Shown piece by piece: positions 11,264 to 21,685 of a stretch of 64,000 nt of DNA (position 1 is the first letter of the stretch; each line of letters begins with the position of its first letter). The notes beneath the pieces were generated by a model. It was not told where the DNA came from. It saw nothing but the letters and a program-made list of their open reading frames with translations, and ran no database searches. The stretch comes from Zygaena filipendulae (Eukaryota > Arthropoda > Insecta > Lepidoptera > Zygaenidae), in the NCBI GenBank assembly GCA_907165275.2, contig OU015675.1, positions 3,179,501 through 3,243,500 of the forward strand, given 5' to 3'. The position numbers were made by a program, and so were the translations under genes.

Positions 11264-11334
11264 ATACCGCGGTGATGTATTGTTTTCATTTGTGTTGTTC
11301 TGCATGTGTTCAATTGTCTTGTGTTTGAGGATGA

Positions 11335-11414
11335 AAAGGATTTGCAAAGTTTGTATGGAACAATTCCGCGGGAACTTCGAAATTATCGCGGGTGAAACCG
11401 CGCGGGACAGCTAG
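11335..11414 (+). mobile_element. Helitron 3'-end fragment
   Basis: AATTCCGCGGGAACTTCGAA, then the GCGGGTGAAACCGCG hairpin and GACAGCTAG followed by T. The preceding TTTGCAAAGTTTGTATGG also occurs at about 10437-10454. Confidence 0.55.
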
Positions 11415-11830
11415 TTTGTCAATATAAATTTTATCTTACTGATAGAAGGTTTTATTTGCATTGCCATTTGAACGAAGTTATGGGCCGCTTGTGTATATTC
11501 GTGAAACATTTTATCACGCGCATCGTGTTTTTATTAAAGTTACTAAATCATCGAAAAGTAATTTATTTTATTTCATTTAATAGTGTCATCAAATGTTTAT
11601 GACTGCCACCAACGCATTTATGAGTCTTTCGAGCAATGAAAAATATACATTAAAATCAGCTTTGAAATGTCAGTTGTTATCTAGCTGTGTTAGGGAATAT
11701 TTATATAACGGGTATATTTAATGTCGTCATATTGTGAATTATTTACACTAATTAGTACGAGAAAACGTGGAAGATATATTTTTTGATTTTGCCGCTTCAA
11801 TCCCTCCAAATAGAGAATGAGAGAGATTAA

Positions 11831-12156
11831 TGGGCATGTTGACTAATTTTTATTTTTTATTCCGTCTTGTAGATTATTAAAAAATATTGGACACGTATTT
11901 TTTCTTTTTTTACGTAATCAAAAAATAACGGCGATATATTGAGTTGAAATTTCGCGTGACGTCACTATTCTGACAGTTTGTATGGCGGTTTAGCGGTTAG
12001 TGACGTCACGACCTCCTCATCCTAAACTTTAATGCGCTTTATCTCTGTATATTTTAATTTATTTAAAAAAGCAAAAAATACGTGTCTATTGTTTTTTTAT
12101 TTTCTAGCTGACGGACTAATTAGAATTTTGATTTTCAAAAGTAGTCCACATCCCTA
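11831..12156 (-). mobile_element. CRE-bearing inverted-repeat element
   Basis: A full-length copy in reverse orientation: GGGCATGTTGACTAATTTTT at the left, AAAAGTAGTCCACATCCC at the right, both TGACGTCA sites intact. Confidence 0.8.
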
Positions 12157-12190
12157 TTGTAAACCTGTGCACAACAATACTAATTGTAAG

Positions 12191-12329
12191 CAGGCGCGGA
12201 TCTAGGATTTGGTTGAGGGGGGCCAATTTTGGTTGAACTACGAACACGGAAAAAAAATTGGTTACTGGTACGAGGATTTGGTACATTCTTTAGGGAAATT
12301 GCACCCATTGCCCCCCGGATCCGCGCCTG
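12191..12329 (+). mobile_element. Short hAT-type MITE
   Basis: 139 bp bounded by CAGGCGCGGATC and its reverse complement, the termini also used by the 3-kb element at 43461. The GGTTGAGGGGGG and TTGCCCCCC subterminal blocks are shared too. A convincing 8-bp target duplication is not visible here. Confidence 0.65.
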
Positions 12330-13260
12330 ATTATCATTGACGTCCGCTGCCAGATAAATGCTAAGGTACCTTAGATATTATAGTCGTGATAATTTACAGA
12401 TTGTTTAGAAAAACTAAACAATTATTTAGCATCTAAAGCATTTCGACCAATTGCGACGAGAGTGTGACATCTCAAAAATCGATTTTACAGAAAACGATTT
12501 TCAAACTTCGATCCTGCCCAACTTTTGTATTAATTAATATTGCATATTGCATAGATCAAATGGTACTGTTAGAGTGGGGCTTAAGGTGAACTAAGATTAA
12601 AATGATTTATGCACTTAATATATAATGTATTCGTAATTTCATTAAAATAAAAGAAAAAAATAGAGAAGAAATACTTCGAAATATCTCAAGACGAATAGGA
12701 CGAATTGTAGGTATTTTTTTATTTTTAAACTTACGCTATTAATATAAAATTTTAATTATTTTTTAACGCCAAATAAAATTAACTTCTTCTTCTTTCTTTC
12801 TTATACTGATCAAAGAGTTTTCCTCGTGGCCGAAACTGCGAGCAACAGCTTTTTCATGTGCAGTATCAACTTTCTTTAAAATCGATGCATGAACCGCTTA
12901 GTAAGGCCGGCCGCGCCGTTCAGAAGCGAACGTTCCTCTCTACTGAGTCAAATGCGCCCGCCGAGCTAAATCGTTGATTTACCGCCATTACTTGGCATCG
13001 CGCAACGTGAAACGTTACTTGTGGGTTTTCACACACACACGCTGATGGTGACGCTAAACGCGACGGACGCTGGTGATAATACGTGTCTAGATAGATATAT
13101 GTGGGCGTCCAAGCTGAAAAGTACCAGTTCTCGTCATTTAGTTTCCGAGATATACGAAGTTTTGTAAAGTTGGGTAAAAAAATTGCGTCCGCGATTTTAA
13201 TTAATTATTTATTAATAAATGCTCAATTTTCTACAATTTCATATATCTTAATCTTCAATA
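12330..13260. other. Unassigned DNA
   Basis: About 0.9 kb with no recognised element or gene. A short GC-richer patch at 12900-13080 has no coding pattern I can support. Confidence 0.4.
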
Positions 13261-13261
13261 A

Positions 13262-13305
13262 TATACAACGTGTTAATTAATTGACTGAAAACCTGATACA
13301 CCATG
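13262..13305 (+). repeat. Terminal fragment of the ACAACGTGTTAAT MITE
   Basis: TACAACGTGTTAATTAATTG followed by AAAACCTGATACACC matches one end of the family (compare 14144-14516). The rest is absent. Confidence 0.55.
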
Positions 13306-13533
13306 GGCACAAAATTAAATTGCAGATGGTTCCGCATTAATGCAGCTCAGCCGTGCCTCGTCTATTCTAATTATCGCTGTCCACATTTATTAATATAAAT
13401 CGTTGAACCGCTGCCTGCTCGGGTCAAACATCGATTAGCCCGCAATATAATATTCCGGGCTAAGTTCAATTTGGTTAAATAAACTTTCAGCAACAATCTC
13501 TACACTTACTTTAACGTAAATACCTATACAATA

Positions 13534-13722
13534 CTAGCTGTGCCCCGTGGTTTCACCCGCGGTAATTTCGGAGTTCCCGCAGGAATTCCGGGATAAAATG
13601 TACCCTATGTCCTTCTCTGTACCCCTGACAACGTGCATGCCAAATTTCACCGAAATGCGTTCAGCCGTTTTTGCGTGATTAAGTAACAAACATCCAAACA
13701 TCTAAACATCCAAACATCCACT
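13534..13722 (-). mobile_element. Helitron, 5' truncated
   Basis: Minus-strand 3' end with the hairpin and CTAG at 13534, then TGTACCCTATGTCCTTCTCT, ACAACGTGCATGCCAAATTT and a short ACATCCAA repeat. The TCCTACTAATATT start is missing. Confidence 0.7.
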
Positions 13723-14143
13723 TAAAAAAAATACGATTAAAAAATAATGTTACAGGTGTTTACAATATCATGCCCGTCTTGTGTTATAAAACCAATTCTG
13801 TAAAAGTGCGACATGGTATAAAAAAAATAATATTATTTTTGTAGGTACCTGCTTAGTTCGCTTTATGTGCCACGCCGCGCTGTATGTTAGGTAAAAGATT
13901 GGATCACATTTTTATCCTAATATATTATTACATAAGATGAGCTAATGGTCAGTCACGAAATTATTATACCTACTCATCTGTGTGTGCAATAATTCTTCGA
14001 ACGCTATGATGTGGATGAAAATTGAACTGAAATACGAATGTATTATTGTATAATAGAATCATTTAGTTACACACATACTATGAATTACATCTTATGAAGC
14101 GTGTGAATTCAGTTATAACTATACAAACGAGTAAATAAGTATA

Positions 14144-14516
14144 TACAACGTGTTAATGAATTAATGACCAAAAATCTGATACACCCCATTTAAAAAAATA
14201 AACAATAATATGATTAAAATATAAATTATGACGAAAAAATTAATAGTCTATTCAACATTAGTTTGGAGGTGACCTATCTACGAAATTTTAAGCGCTACGC
14301 CCGCGCCTACGTGTCTATGGCTAATTCGATTTTTATGCTACGGGCGGCGTACGTGCCAGATATTTTATTATACCAATGATTATACCTAAATAATATAGAC
14401 ATGGGCTAGCAAAAATGAAAAAAATTAACCTATATTAAAACATGGTGCGATCGCTTCGGAAGTCAATTCGGAACAAACTACTTTCTAGTTTTCAGTTAAT
14501 TCATTAACACGTTGTA
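14144..14516 (-). mobile_element. MITE with ACAACGTGTTAAT inverted termini
   Basis: Well-preserved termini, TACAACGTGTTAATGAATTA and TTAATTCATTAACACGTTGT, each flanked by TA. A TA duplication would fit a Tc1/mariner-type origin, but that is inference. The body matches the copies at 8660 and 37902. Confidence 0.75.
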
Positions 14517-14522
14517 TAACAA

Positions 14523-14562
14523 TCGAATGCATAACCTCCTCCTTTTTGGAAGTCGGTTAAAA
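14523..14562 (+). repeat. Terminal fragment of the long-hairpin family
   Basis: AACCTCCTCCTTTTTGGAAG followed by TCGGTTAAAA is the right end of the long-hairpin element (compare 57894-57923). Only this terminus is present. Confidence 0.5.
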
Positions 14563-15355
14563 ATATAGATATTATAAATATGTAATCTTCTTATCTATGG
14601 TAAGCAAAATCATAACATAATCGACTTTTTTAACATTCTCACTCTTGCGGCTTTGGCTTACCCTAACCTAGGGGGAATGTGGGCGATAGTCCACTGCATA
14701 CTAAACAATTTTTTTAAATACAAACCACTTATCAGAGAAAATATTTCATCATTAGTTTAGTATGAAAAAAAAAGTGTCACCGGGAGATTGTCATACATAA
14801 AACGCATTATTATTCTCACTCACAATAACATTCATTAAAGTAATGAAATAAAATAAAAATAATTTGATTACGTTTTTGAAATTCACGGTTTTAGGAATAT
14901 TGTTGAAAATATACAGCTTGGGATGTCAGCAAAGGAAGTTTTGGGAATTAGCCTCTCTAGTTCGTTACCAAATACCAACATATTGAGGCGTGTGAATAAA
15001 ATCAAACATCGAACCCTTAATCTGAGACCGGCGGAAGATTTGTTGAACAATCATCCAATAGATAAAGGTCAAACTCACCAATCCCACTTCCATATAAATC
15101 TAAGCTGGATGTCGACAACAATATCCGCTCCACTGTTACATTTATTTCAGTTTGAGGAAATATTTATTTTGCTGCTGTTAGGTTCAGTGACATATTGATT
15201 AGGTGATTAAAAAAGTTATGTAAGTACAAGTTATGTACATTGCAATCAGCGAATTCACTGAAACGACTTTCTTTACTATTGTGATATTAAGATAAACGGC
15301 ACAATAACTTTGATGTATGAATATTAACTAAAACAAAACTATTAAAAAAGGCTGT
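14563..15355. other. Unassigned DNA
   Basis: Holds a 91-codon frame at 14923-15198 (+) without a recognisable domain. I do not call it a gene. Confidence 0.4.
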
Positions 15356-15356
15356 T

Positions 15357-15620
15357 GCTAGTCGTCCACTTTACGGATGAATAATATAATCGTACGCTAA
15401 ACGCAAAATGTATTGATTTTTCCTAACCTTCTTTTTTTGTTACGCAGTTTGCACGCCGATTGAAAAAACTTTTTAAAATTATGATATACTAATTACCTAC
15501 AATTTTTGTCTTAAAATAATTTGTATATACGTACCTAGGTATCACTGTAAAATTGTAAATACCGTTAGATTATAATCTACTCGCGAGATTGTAATTTGTC
15601 AAAAGATCGTGAACCGTAAG
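15357..15620 (+). mobile_element. Truncated copy of the 23.3-kb element
   Basis: Runs GTCGTCCACTTTACGGATG, CGCTAAACGCAAAATGTATT, TTTGCACGCCG, CACTGTAAAATTGTAAATAC and CGCGAGATTG, ending at GTGAACCGTAAGACAC. This is the reverse orientation of 23470-23780. It lacks the 26-bp minisatellite and one inverted-repeat arm. Confidence 0.6.
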
Positions 15621-15699
15621 ACACACCGTAAGTCTTTGGCGTCTTTAATAAATATCACAATTTGTCTTAAAAACATAGGTCATTCTTTTTTTCTTGGAT

Positions 15700-15811
15700 A
15701 TTTGCGTAACTATGATAAAATTATATACGTATACGTAGAAAGAGTAAAGATAAAAATTGAAATTAAAATCTCTTTCGACTTCTACGCGGACGAAGTCGCG
15801 GGAAAAGCTAG
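15700..15811 (+). mobile_element. 3' end of a second Helitron family
   Basis: Ends GACTTCTACGCGGACGAAGT followed by CGCGGGAAAAGCTAG and T. The GACTTC..GAAGTC stem and CTAG end are typical Helitron 3' structure, with a sequence distinct from the main family. The left border is uncertain. Confidence 0.55.
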
Positions 15812-15966
15812 TTTGGATCTTTATTTTATTTCTTCAGCACTTGGTAGGTACATACTTTTTATCTACTAGGTAGTTTTTAAACTGAATAATAATAATAAAT
15901 TAATAAACTTCGTTGTTCGCAGCTTTTACGTTACTTTTGAACAGGTCTAATTTTTTTACCGACGAA

Positions 15967-16155
15967 TAATAATAATGATAATGATAACGATAACGATAAC
16001 GATAACGGTAACGGTAACGGTAACGGTAACGATAACGATAACGACAACGACAACGATAACGATAACGATAACGATAACGATAACGATAACGATAACGATA
16101 ACGATAACGATAACGATAACGATAACGATAACGATAATAATAATAATAATAATGC
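15967..16155. repeat. GATAAC hexamer microsatellite
   Basis: Tandem GATAAC-type hexamers with variant blocks (GGTAAC, GACAAC), flanked by AAT trinucleotides at both ends. This low-complexity tract produces long but meaningless frames (TITITI, RYRYRY, SLSLSL). Confidence 0.95.
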
Positions 16156-16159
16156 ATTA

Positions 16160-16620
16160 ACACCTTGCAAAACAATACAAGCTAATAGAGAAATGTATTC
16201 CGTATTATAAGTACCAACCGCAGGCAGTATTAGAAAATGACAATTACAAAATATATTGGGATAGAACAATAATTACCGACAAAACAATTCATTACAACAG
16301 GCCCGATTTCACAGTTCTGAATAAGATTAATAATCCCGTGATGTTAACAGATATAGCAGTATGCAATACACATAATTTAAGTACTACATAATAGTGAGAA
16401 AATTGCCAAGTACACAGATTTGTCGATTGAAATTAAAACTCAATGGAAAGTGCAAACTGTAACCACTGACCCCGATCGTCGTCTCCTCTAATGGATTAGT
16501 ACCTAAAACTTTAAGCAATAGCTTGAAAAAGTTGGATATGTCATCGTACTTCATTAGTGTCATACAAAAAGCAACAATTCTGAATACCTGCCGCCTAACC
16601 AGAAAATTTCTCTCCTTGTC
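16160..16620. other. Unassigned DNA
   Basis: No gene or recognised repeat is visible. Confidence 0.4.
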
Positions 16621-16624
16621 AGGT

Positions 16625-16870
16625 CTATCGATTCATTGTCTCGTAATATGCTTGGTTGAGGCCCGCATATTACGATAACATCTCCATGAAGGAGGGAAAA
16701 AAAAAGAAAATGGAATGATAATAATAACTGAACTGGATCCAGAATAATCCGGCCTAAAGCCGAGCTAAAATACCAATAATAATAATATTTTTTATAATAT
16801 TTATGATTTTGTAAATTTATACTGTAAAAAACCTAAATTTAAGATCAATAAATGAATAATAATAATACCT
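16625..16870 (+). mobile_element. 3' end of a LINE
   Basis: A GCCTAAAGCCGAGC block is followed by TTATACTGTAAAAAACCTAA, ATCAATAAATG and an (AAT)n tail. The terminal ~80 bp recurs in reverse complement at about 52110-52195, as expected for 3' ends of one retroposon family. The coding part is absent. Confidence 0.5.
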
Positions 16871-17755
16871 AATAATAATTAATTACAAATTGACTCACTA
16901 ATAAGGAAGATATCATGAGCTTGAGTATATAGTATATGCAAAGTGGCAAAAAGGCAATACAAAGTGGGCACTTTGTAGCTACCTTCAAATAAAAAAATCT
17001 GTCGCCAAGCACCTGATGGTGTGACACGGAAGTCTCACTTGAAAGTCAGTAGGTACCCATTACGGGCTATAGGTAAGCATACACTCTTCGATCACGTCGT
17101 TCCTTGAAATCAGGTGAGCTGTGGCACATTTAATATAATACTATGCTGTGCTCAAACGCCTAAACTGTTCACATTAAAAAAATATTAAGTACAAGTTTTC
17201 TTCAAAAGTGCATCGGTGCATCTATCGGTGTTTTCGTTGCTATGTATCGAAAAGATACATACGGGAAGTTACATAAAGGACATACAGGAACAGTTGTTAG
17301 CTCAAAATAAGACAACAAAAATAACGACCTTTAATAAAAGTTTATTCCAACTAGTTAGACCAGTAGTTAGATCATCTAACTGTTATGAAACATTGCTTAA
17401 TGTCAATTTATATTCTAGAAAACAAGTTTGCATGTGTACCGAAACCGATTACTTTATTAGAAATTATTGTTAAACACTTATCTATTAATTTATTGAGTAA
17501 ATATTATTATTGAAATATGTTCATATAATGTTAATTCATCTCTTCGCTACATAAGTTGTTTTGATGATACTCGTAGGTTACCTAATAATTGTGAAATGGA
17601 TGGACATAGTTACGGTCTTCTCACATAATTATGATTTATGCTTGCATACTCGCCGTAAGCTGAATGGCCTTCCCAATAAGGGTTAATATGTGGGGGATTT
17701 CTATCAAAGCAGGGTCTTAATTAACTATGACTATAGCTGTTATACTAATGCTACT
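16871..17755. other. Unassigned DNA
   Basis: A patch at 16985-17070 (GCACCTGATGGTGTGAC, GTACCCATTACGGGC) recalls the 33.1-kb dispersed repeat. An 85-codon frame at 17216-17473 has no recognisable domain. Confidence 0.35.
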
Positions 17756-20700
17756 CTGGTCATTAGCGCCGCCCCGCCACAAATTGTTTAGTGCACGTAC
17801 TCGAAGAAATTCCGCTTCAAAAATATTAATTTAAAAGTCTTATAGGGTGTAAGAAGAGATCAGGCGAACAAGAAAAATAAAGTCTCCACAGCTACTTCAT
17901 ACTCTGAACAACACAAGGACAAAGCTAAACAACGCGCGACGGGGCTTTCGGAGGGTGTTGTCAGGCCGGGTCTATTAAACTTCTTTCCTACGATTAGCCC
18001 TACTCCTCCGACCTTGCAGCAAGATTTGACGAACGAATAGCAACTAGCAACCCCTTCCCAAGCACAGAAACAAGCACTTATTTCAAAACAAACAAGATTA
18101 CATCTCCCACGCCGGTTGGTCACCGAGGGAGATTACGACCGAAACCCTCCAGAGAAAAATAATAATAATAAACAAATCTCAAATAAACAAATCTCAAATA
18201 AACTGTACATCGCTACATACAACGTAAGATCGCTATCGACATATGAAAAATTAATGGAGTTATGGGAGGCAGTAAAAAATATGCACTTTGACGTAATGGG
18301 TGTCTGCGAGGTCAGAAGAACTGGATGCTTAATAGAGGAATACAAAGAATTTGTCCTCTGCACTATAGGAACTACACCTGGACAGTACGGCGTCGGTTTC
18401 ATCGTCAAAAAAACTCTCAAAAAAAACATAAAACGCTTCGTGGGGCTAACAGAACGCATAGCTCTTCTAACCCTTAATATTGACAACCTACAAATAGACG
18501 TCATTCAAGTCTACGCTCCAACATCCCTAGCAGACGACGAAGAAATTGAAAGCTTCTACGACACAATCGACAAGGCCATGAAACTTGCAGGAAAACACGT
18601 AATAGTTATGGGAGATTTTAACGCCAAAATAGGCCAAACAAAACCAGAAGAATACTTAATATCAAAGCAATACGGCTATGGAACAAGGAACGAGAGAGGA
18701 GAAAAGTTAATTCAATTCTCATACGAAAATAATCTATCAATACTCAACACCTTTTTTAAGAAAAGAAACAATCGGAGATGGACTTGGAGGTCGCCCGATG
18801 GAGGAACCCTAAACGAAATAGACTACATCCTGTCCAACCAACCAACATGGTTCGAAAACATGGAAGTTATTAATATCACATATCCATCGGACCACAGGCC
18901 ACTACGAGGTACGATTAATTTACAACACAGTAAGAAGCGTAGAGTCAGCTACAACCGACTACCTAAAAGTAAAAGTCTATTAAAATCAGACGAAGAAATT
19001 GATGCATACGTAGAGTCTCTAGAGCTTTTTAAAGAAGACCTTGATTATGACGCCAACACCACGGTTCAAAAATACTACGATAAGATCGCAAACGCCATCG
19101 TACGAAGCCTCGAAAAAGCACAACAAGTAAAAAGAGAGCAATCAGATAATTCTACGATCACCGCCCATACAAAAAAATTAATAAAGCGAAGACAAGAGCT
19201 ACAAAATACCAGACCTAAAACAATAATAATGAAAAAAGAGTTAAGCGCGCTTTACAAGCTTATAAGCAAGTATATCCGTAACGACTATAAAAACCATAGA
19301 CTTGAAACGTTCAAAAAACATCTTACAACTACAGGAAGCACAAAAAGAGCGTACAAAGAACTAAGAACGCATAAAAACTGGATAGATGGACTGAAATCAT
19401 CGGAGGGAACAACGCACAACAGAAGAGATATCCTAAGTGCCGCAACAAACTTCTATAGATCACTATATCAAGAAAAGCAGTCATCGTACAACTATCAAAC
19501 AGAAGAAGGCGACAGACTAAACACAGATAAGGTCGCAGTTATTACTGAAATGGAGGTGCTTCAACATATCAAGAAACTGAAGTTAGACAAAAGCTCAGGG
19601 CCGGATCAAATAAGCAATGAATCAATAAAATACGCCGCAACTTTTCTTGCCTACCCACTAGCACACCTCTTTAACTTAATACTGGAAACCGCACTTACAC
19701 CAAAACAGTGGTCAGAGTCTAATATAATCCTTATATACAAAAAAGGTGATTCCAAGGACATTGCGAATTACCGCCCCATAAGCTTGCTTCCGAGCCTGTA
19801 CAAGCTTTTCACATCGATTCTGGAAAAAAGATTAAGCAAGACTTTAGAAAAATATCAACCAGTAGAACAGGCCGGCTTTAGAAGTGGATTCTCTACAATA
19901 GACCATGTGCATACTGTAGAGCTTTTGATAGAGAAATATCAGGAATTCCAAAGACCGCTCTACATTGCCTTTATTGATTATCAAAAAGCTTTTGATACCG
20001 TTTCGCACACATCTATATGGGTAGCATTAAAAGAACAAAAAGTAGAGCTCCAGGTCATAAATATTCTCAAATATCTCTACAAAAACAGCACAAGTCGAGT
20101 ACAGCTAGAAACAACTGGCCCACCCATACAAATAGAGCGCGGATTGAGACAGGGCGATCCAATATCGCCGAAGCTTTTCATCGCCGTTCTCGAATCGATT
20201 ATAGCCAAGTTAAACTGGTCCAAACTAGGAATATCTGTGAACGGTAGCTATCTCCACCACCTACGGTTCGCCGATGACATCGTGCTCTTTTCTGAAAGTT
20301 TCTTGGATTTAGAATATATGATAAGCACCTTGCAGGCAGCCAGTAGAGAAACAGGACTCGAAATAAACTTCAGCAAATCGAAAGTTATGACAAATTATAT
20401 ACGGACGCCATTGTATATAGAAGATACAGAAATAGAATACGTTCAGAACTATATATACCTTGGAAAACAAATTTCATTTGATCGAAAGAATAACGAACAA
20501 GAAATAGACAGAAGAGTCAAGATCACTTGGAACAAATTTTGGAACCAAAAGGAAATATTAAAGAGCAACCTGCCTATTAAATTAAAAAAGAAAATTATGG
20601 ACTCGTGTTTACTTCCGTCGCTTACATACGGCGCACAAACATGGAAGTTCACGCTAAAAGCTAAAAATAAAATAAATAAATGCCAGAGAAGTATGGAACG

Positions 20701-21271
20701 AAGTATTACAAGTATCAAAAAAATACAAAAAATTAGGCACACCATTATTAGATCCAAAACTAATGTCATAGACGCGCTGAAATATGCTAAAAAGCTGAAA
20801 TGGAAATGGGCCGGCCATGTCTCCAGAATGAAAGATAATAGATGGACAAGAAAAGTAACGTCATGGGCAGGGCCGCCAGGAAAACGAAGGATTGGCAAAC
20901 CTTACACACGATGGACGGACGATATTGTGAAAATTGCAGGCACAAATTGGATGAACAAAGCACAGGATAGAACTGAATGGCTTACTCTGGAGGAGGCCTT
21001 TACCTGAGAGGGGGTTCTTGCTACACACCATACTAGTTTTAATTGAATATATGACAAGTAGGAGACAATTATATCGAACAATGTTTTTTATTAAAATATT
21101 TTAATTTTTAAGGAAGTGACAAAATAAATAAGTACATATAAATGAATATAATGAAATGAAATGTATTATATAAATCTATCAAATTAAAACTAACAAAAAA
21201 GAAATGTAAATTTGACATTGTAAAAATTTATGCAAGAAATAAAAGGCTTTTTATTTTATTTTATTTTATAG
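17756..21271 (+). mobile_element. RTE-type non-LTR retrotransposon, near full length
   Basis: About 3.5 kb: a ~280-bp non-coding leader, one long endonuclease/reverse transcriptase frame, a short 3' UTR and a (TTTTA)n tail at about 21250-21270. The layout fits the RTE clade, which has short UTRs and a simple-sequence tail instead of a long poly(A). The 5' border is approximate and I could not identify target-site duplications. Confidence 0.75.
18041..21007 (+). CDS. RTE-clade endonuclease/reverse transcriptase polyprotein
   Basis: The element's replication protein: it nicks target DNA and reverse-transcribes the element RNA there. Residue numbers below count from the TTG at 18116 (963 codons). 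An apurinic-like endonuclease spans about 30-265 with TYNVRS (N36), CEVRRTG (E65), GDFNAK (D167, N169), EIDYILS (D236) and SDHRPL (D259, H260). The reverse transcriptase spans about 480-760, with YRPISLL, FIDYQKAFDTV (D621, D627) and FADDIVLF (D720, D721). The C-terminus has WAGHVSRMKDNRW and a PPGKRRIGKP stretch typical of RTE elements. No internal stop or frameshift is seen and all catalytic residues are present, so the copy may be young. The frame is open from 18041, after a TAG at 18038, but has no ATG before the endonuclease motif; the first ATG is near residue 47. The start is therefore unknown: non-AUG, or a lost ATG. Confidence 0.85.
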   Translation, partial: QLATPSQAQKQALISKQTRLHLPRRLVTEGDYDRNPPEKNNNNKQISNKQISNKLYIATYNVRSLSTYEKLMELWEAVKNMHFDVMGVCEVRRTGCLIEEYKEFVLCTIGTTPGQYGVGFIVKKTLKKNIKRFVGLTERIALLTLNIDNLQIDVIQVYAPTSLADDEEIESFYDTIDKAMKLAGKHVIVMGDFNAKIGQTKPEEYLISKQYGYGTRNERGEKLIQFSYENNLSILNTFFKKRNNRRWTWRSPDGGTLNEIDYILSNQPTWFENMEVINITYPSDHRPLRGTINLQHSKKRRVSYNRLPKSKSLLKSDEEIDAYVESLELFKEDLDYDANTTVQKYYDKIANAIVRSLEKAQQVKREQSDNSTITAHTKKLIKRRQELQNTRPKTIIMKKELSALYKLISKYIRNDYKNHRLETFKKHLTTTGSTKRAYKELRTHKNWIDGLKSSEGTTHNRRDILSAATNFYRSLYQEKQSSYNYQTEEGDRLNTDKVAVITEMEVLQHIKKLKLDKSSGPDQISNESIKYAATFLAYPLAHLFNLILETALTPKQWSESNIILIYKKGDSKDIANYRPISLLPSLYKLFTSILEKRLSKTLEKYQPVEQAGFRSGFSTIDHVHTVELLIEKYQEFQRPLYIAFIDYQKAFDTVSHTSIWVALKEQKVELQVINILKYLYKNSTSRVQLETTGPPIQIERGLRQGDPISPKLFIAVLESIIAKLNWSKLGISVNGSYLHHLRFADDIVLFSESFLDLEYMISTLQAASRETGLEINFSKSKVMTNYIRTPLYIEDTEIEYVQNYIYLGKQISFDRKNNEQEIDRRVKITWNKFWNQKEILKSNLPIKLKKKIMDSCLLPSLTYGAQTWKFTLKAKNKINKCQRSMERSITSIKKIQKIRHTIIRSKTNVIDALKYAKKLKWKWAGHVSRMKDNRWTRKVTSWAGPPGKRRIGKPYTRWTDDIVKIAGTNWMNKAQDRTEWLTLEEAFT

Positions 21272-21366
21272 GGAATACTTATTTGTAACTTTTTATCGGT
21301 CATAGTGAATCAGAGCCCAAATTAAAACTTTACATCTGATTTCATGGGATCTCTTCCTGGGGGGCT
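21008..21366. other. LINE 3' UTR and flank
   Basis: AT-rich 3' UTR of the RTE element to about 21271, including AATAAAAGGC just before its TTTTA-repeat tail, then unassigned flank. Confidence 0.5.
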
Positions 21367-21455
21367 AAAATTTTATCGAGCCATTTTATCGATTCTCGTC
21401 GACATATTGTATGGCTTTGTCGACGAGAATCGATAAAATGGCTCGATAAAATTTT
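21367..21455. repeat. Perfect 38-bp-arm hairpin
   Basis: The left arm 21367-21404 (AAAATTTTATCGAGCCATTT...) is the exact reverse complement of the right arm 21418-21455. The loop is 13 nt (21405-21417). RNA from either strand would form a perfect 38-bp stem. It may be a small foldback element; a hairpin RNA gene is possible but unproven. Confidence 0.9.
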
Positions 21456-21595
21456 GTCGTCTTGCGCATCTTAGCCCGACTGGAGAAATGCTTTTATATT
21501 TTATTTATGAACCTCAAGATATAAAAGTATTAAATCATTCTATAAACCTTAGTGAGATTGGTTTCAAGAAAAATCAAAGAATAAGAAACGAAGTG

Positions 21596-21640
21596 TCTAG
21601 TCGTCCACTAAGCGGATTATTATTAGTCGTCCACGGCCCA
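21596..21640 (+). repeat. Fragment of the GTCGTCCACT element family
   Basis: TAGTCGTCCACTAAGCGGAT and TTATTATTAGTCGTCCAC match the end of the elements at 15357 and 23281-23780. Confidence 0.45.
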
Positions 21641-21685
21641 CTAAACTACATAAATTCACAAAACAAGTTGTCAATATATTGTAAA

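Noticed and set aside
15900..16269. Arg-Tyr, Ser-Leu and Thr-Ile repeat frames
   Set aside because: All are translations of the GATAAC microsatellite in different frames.
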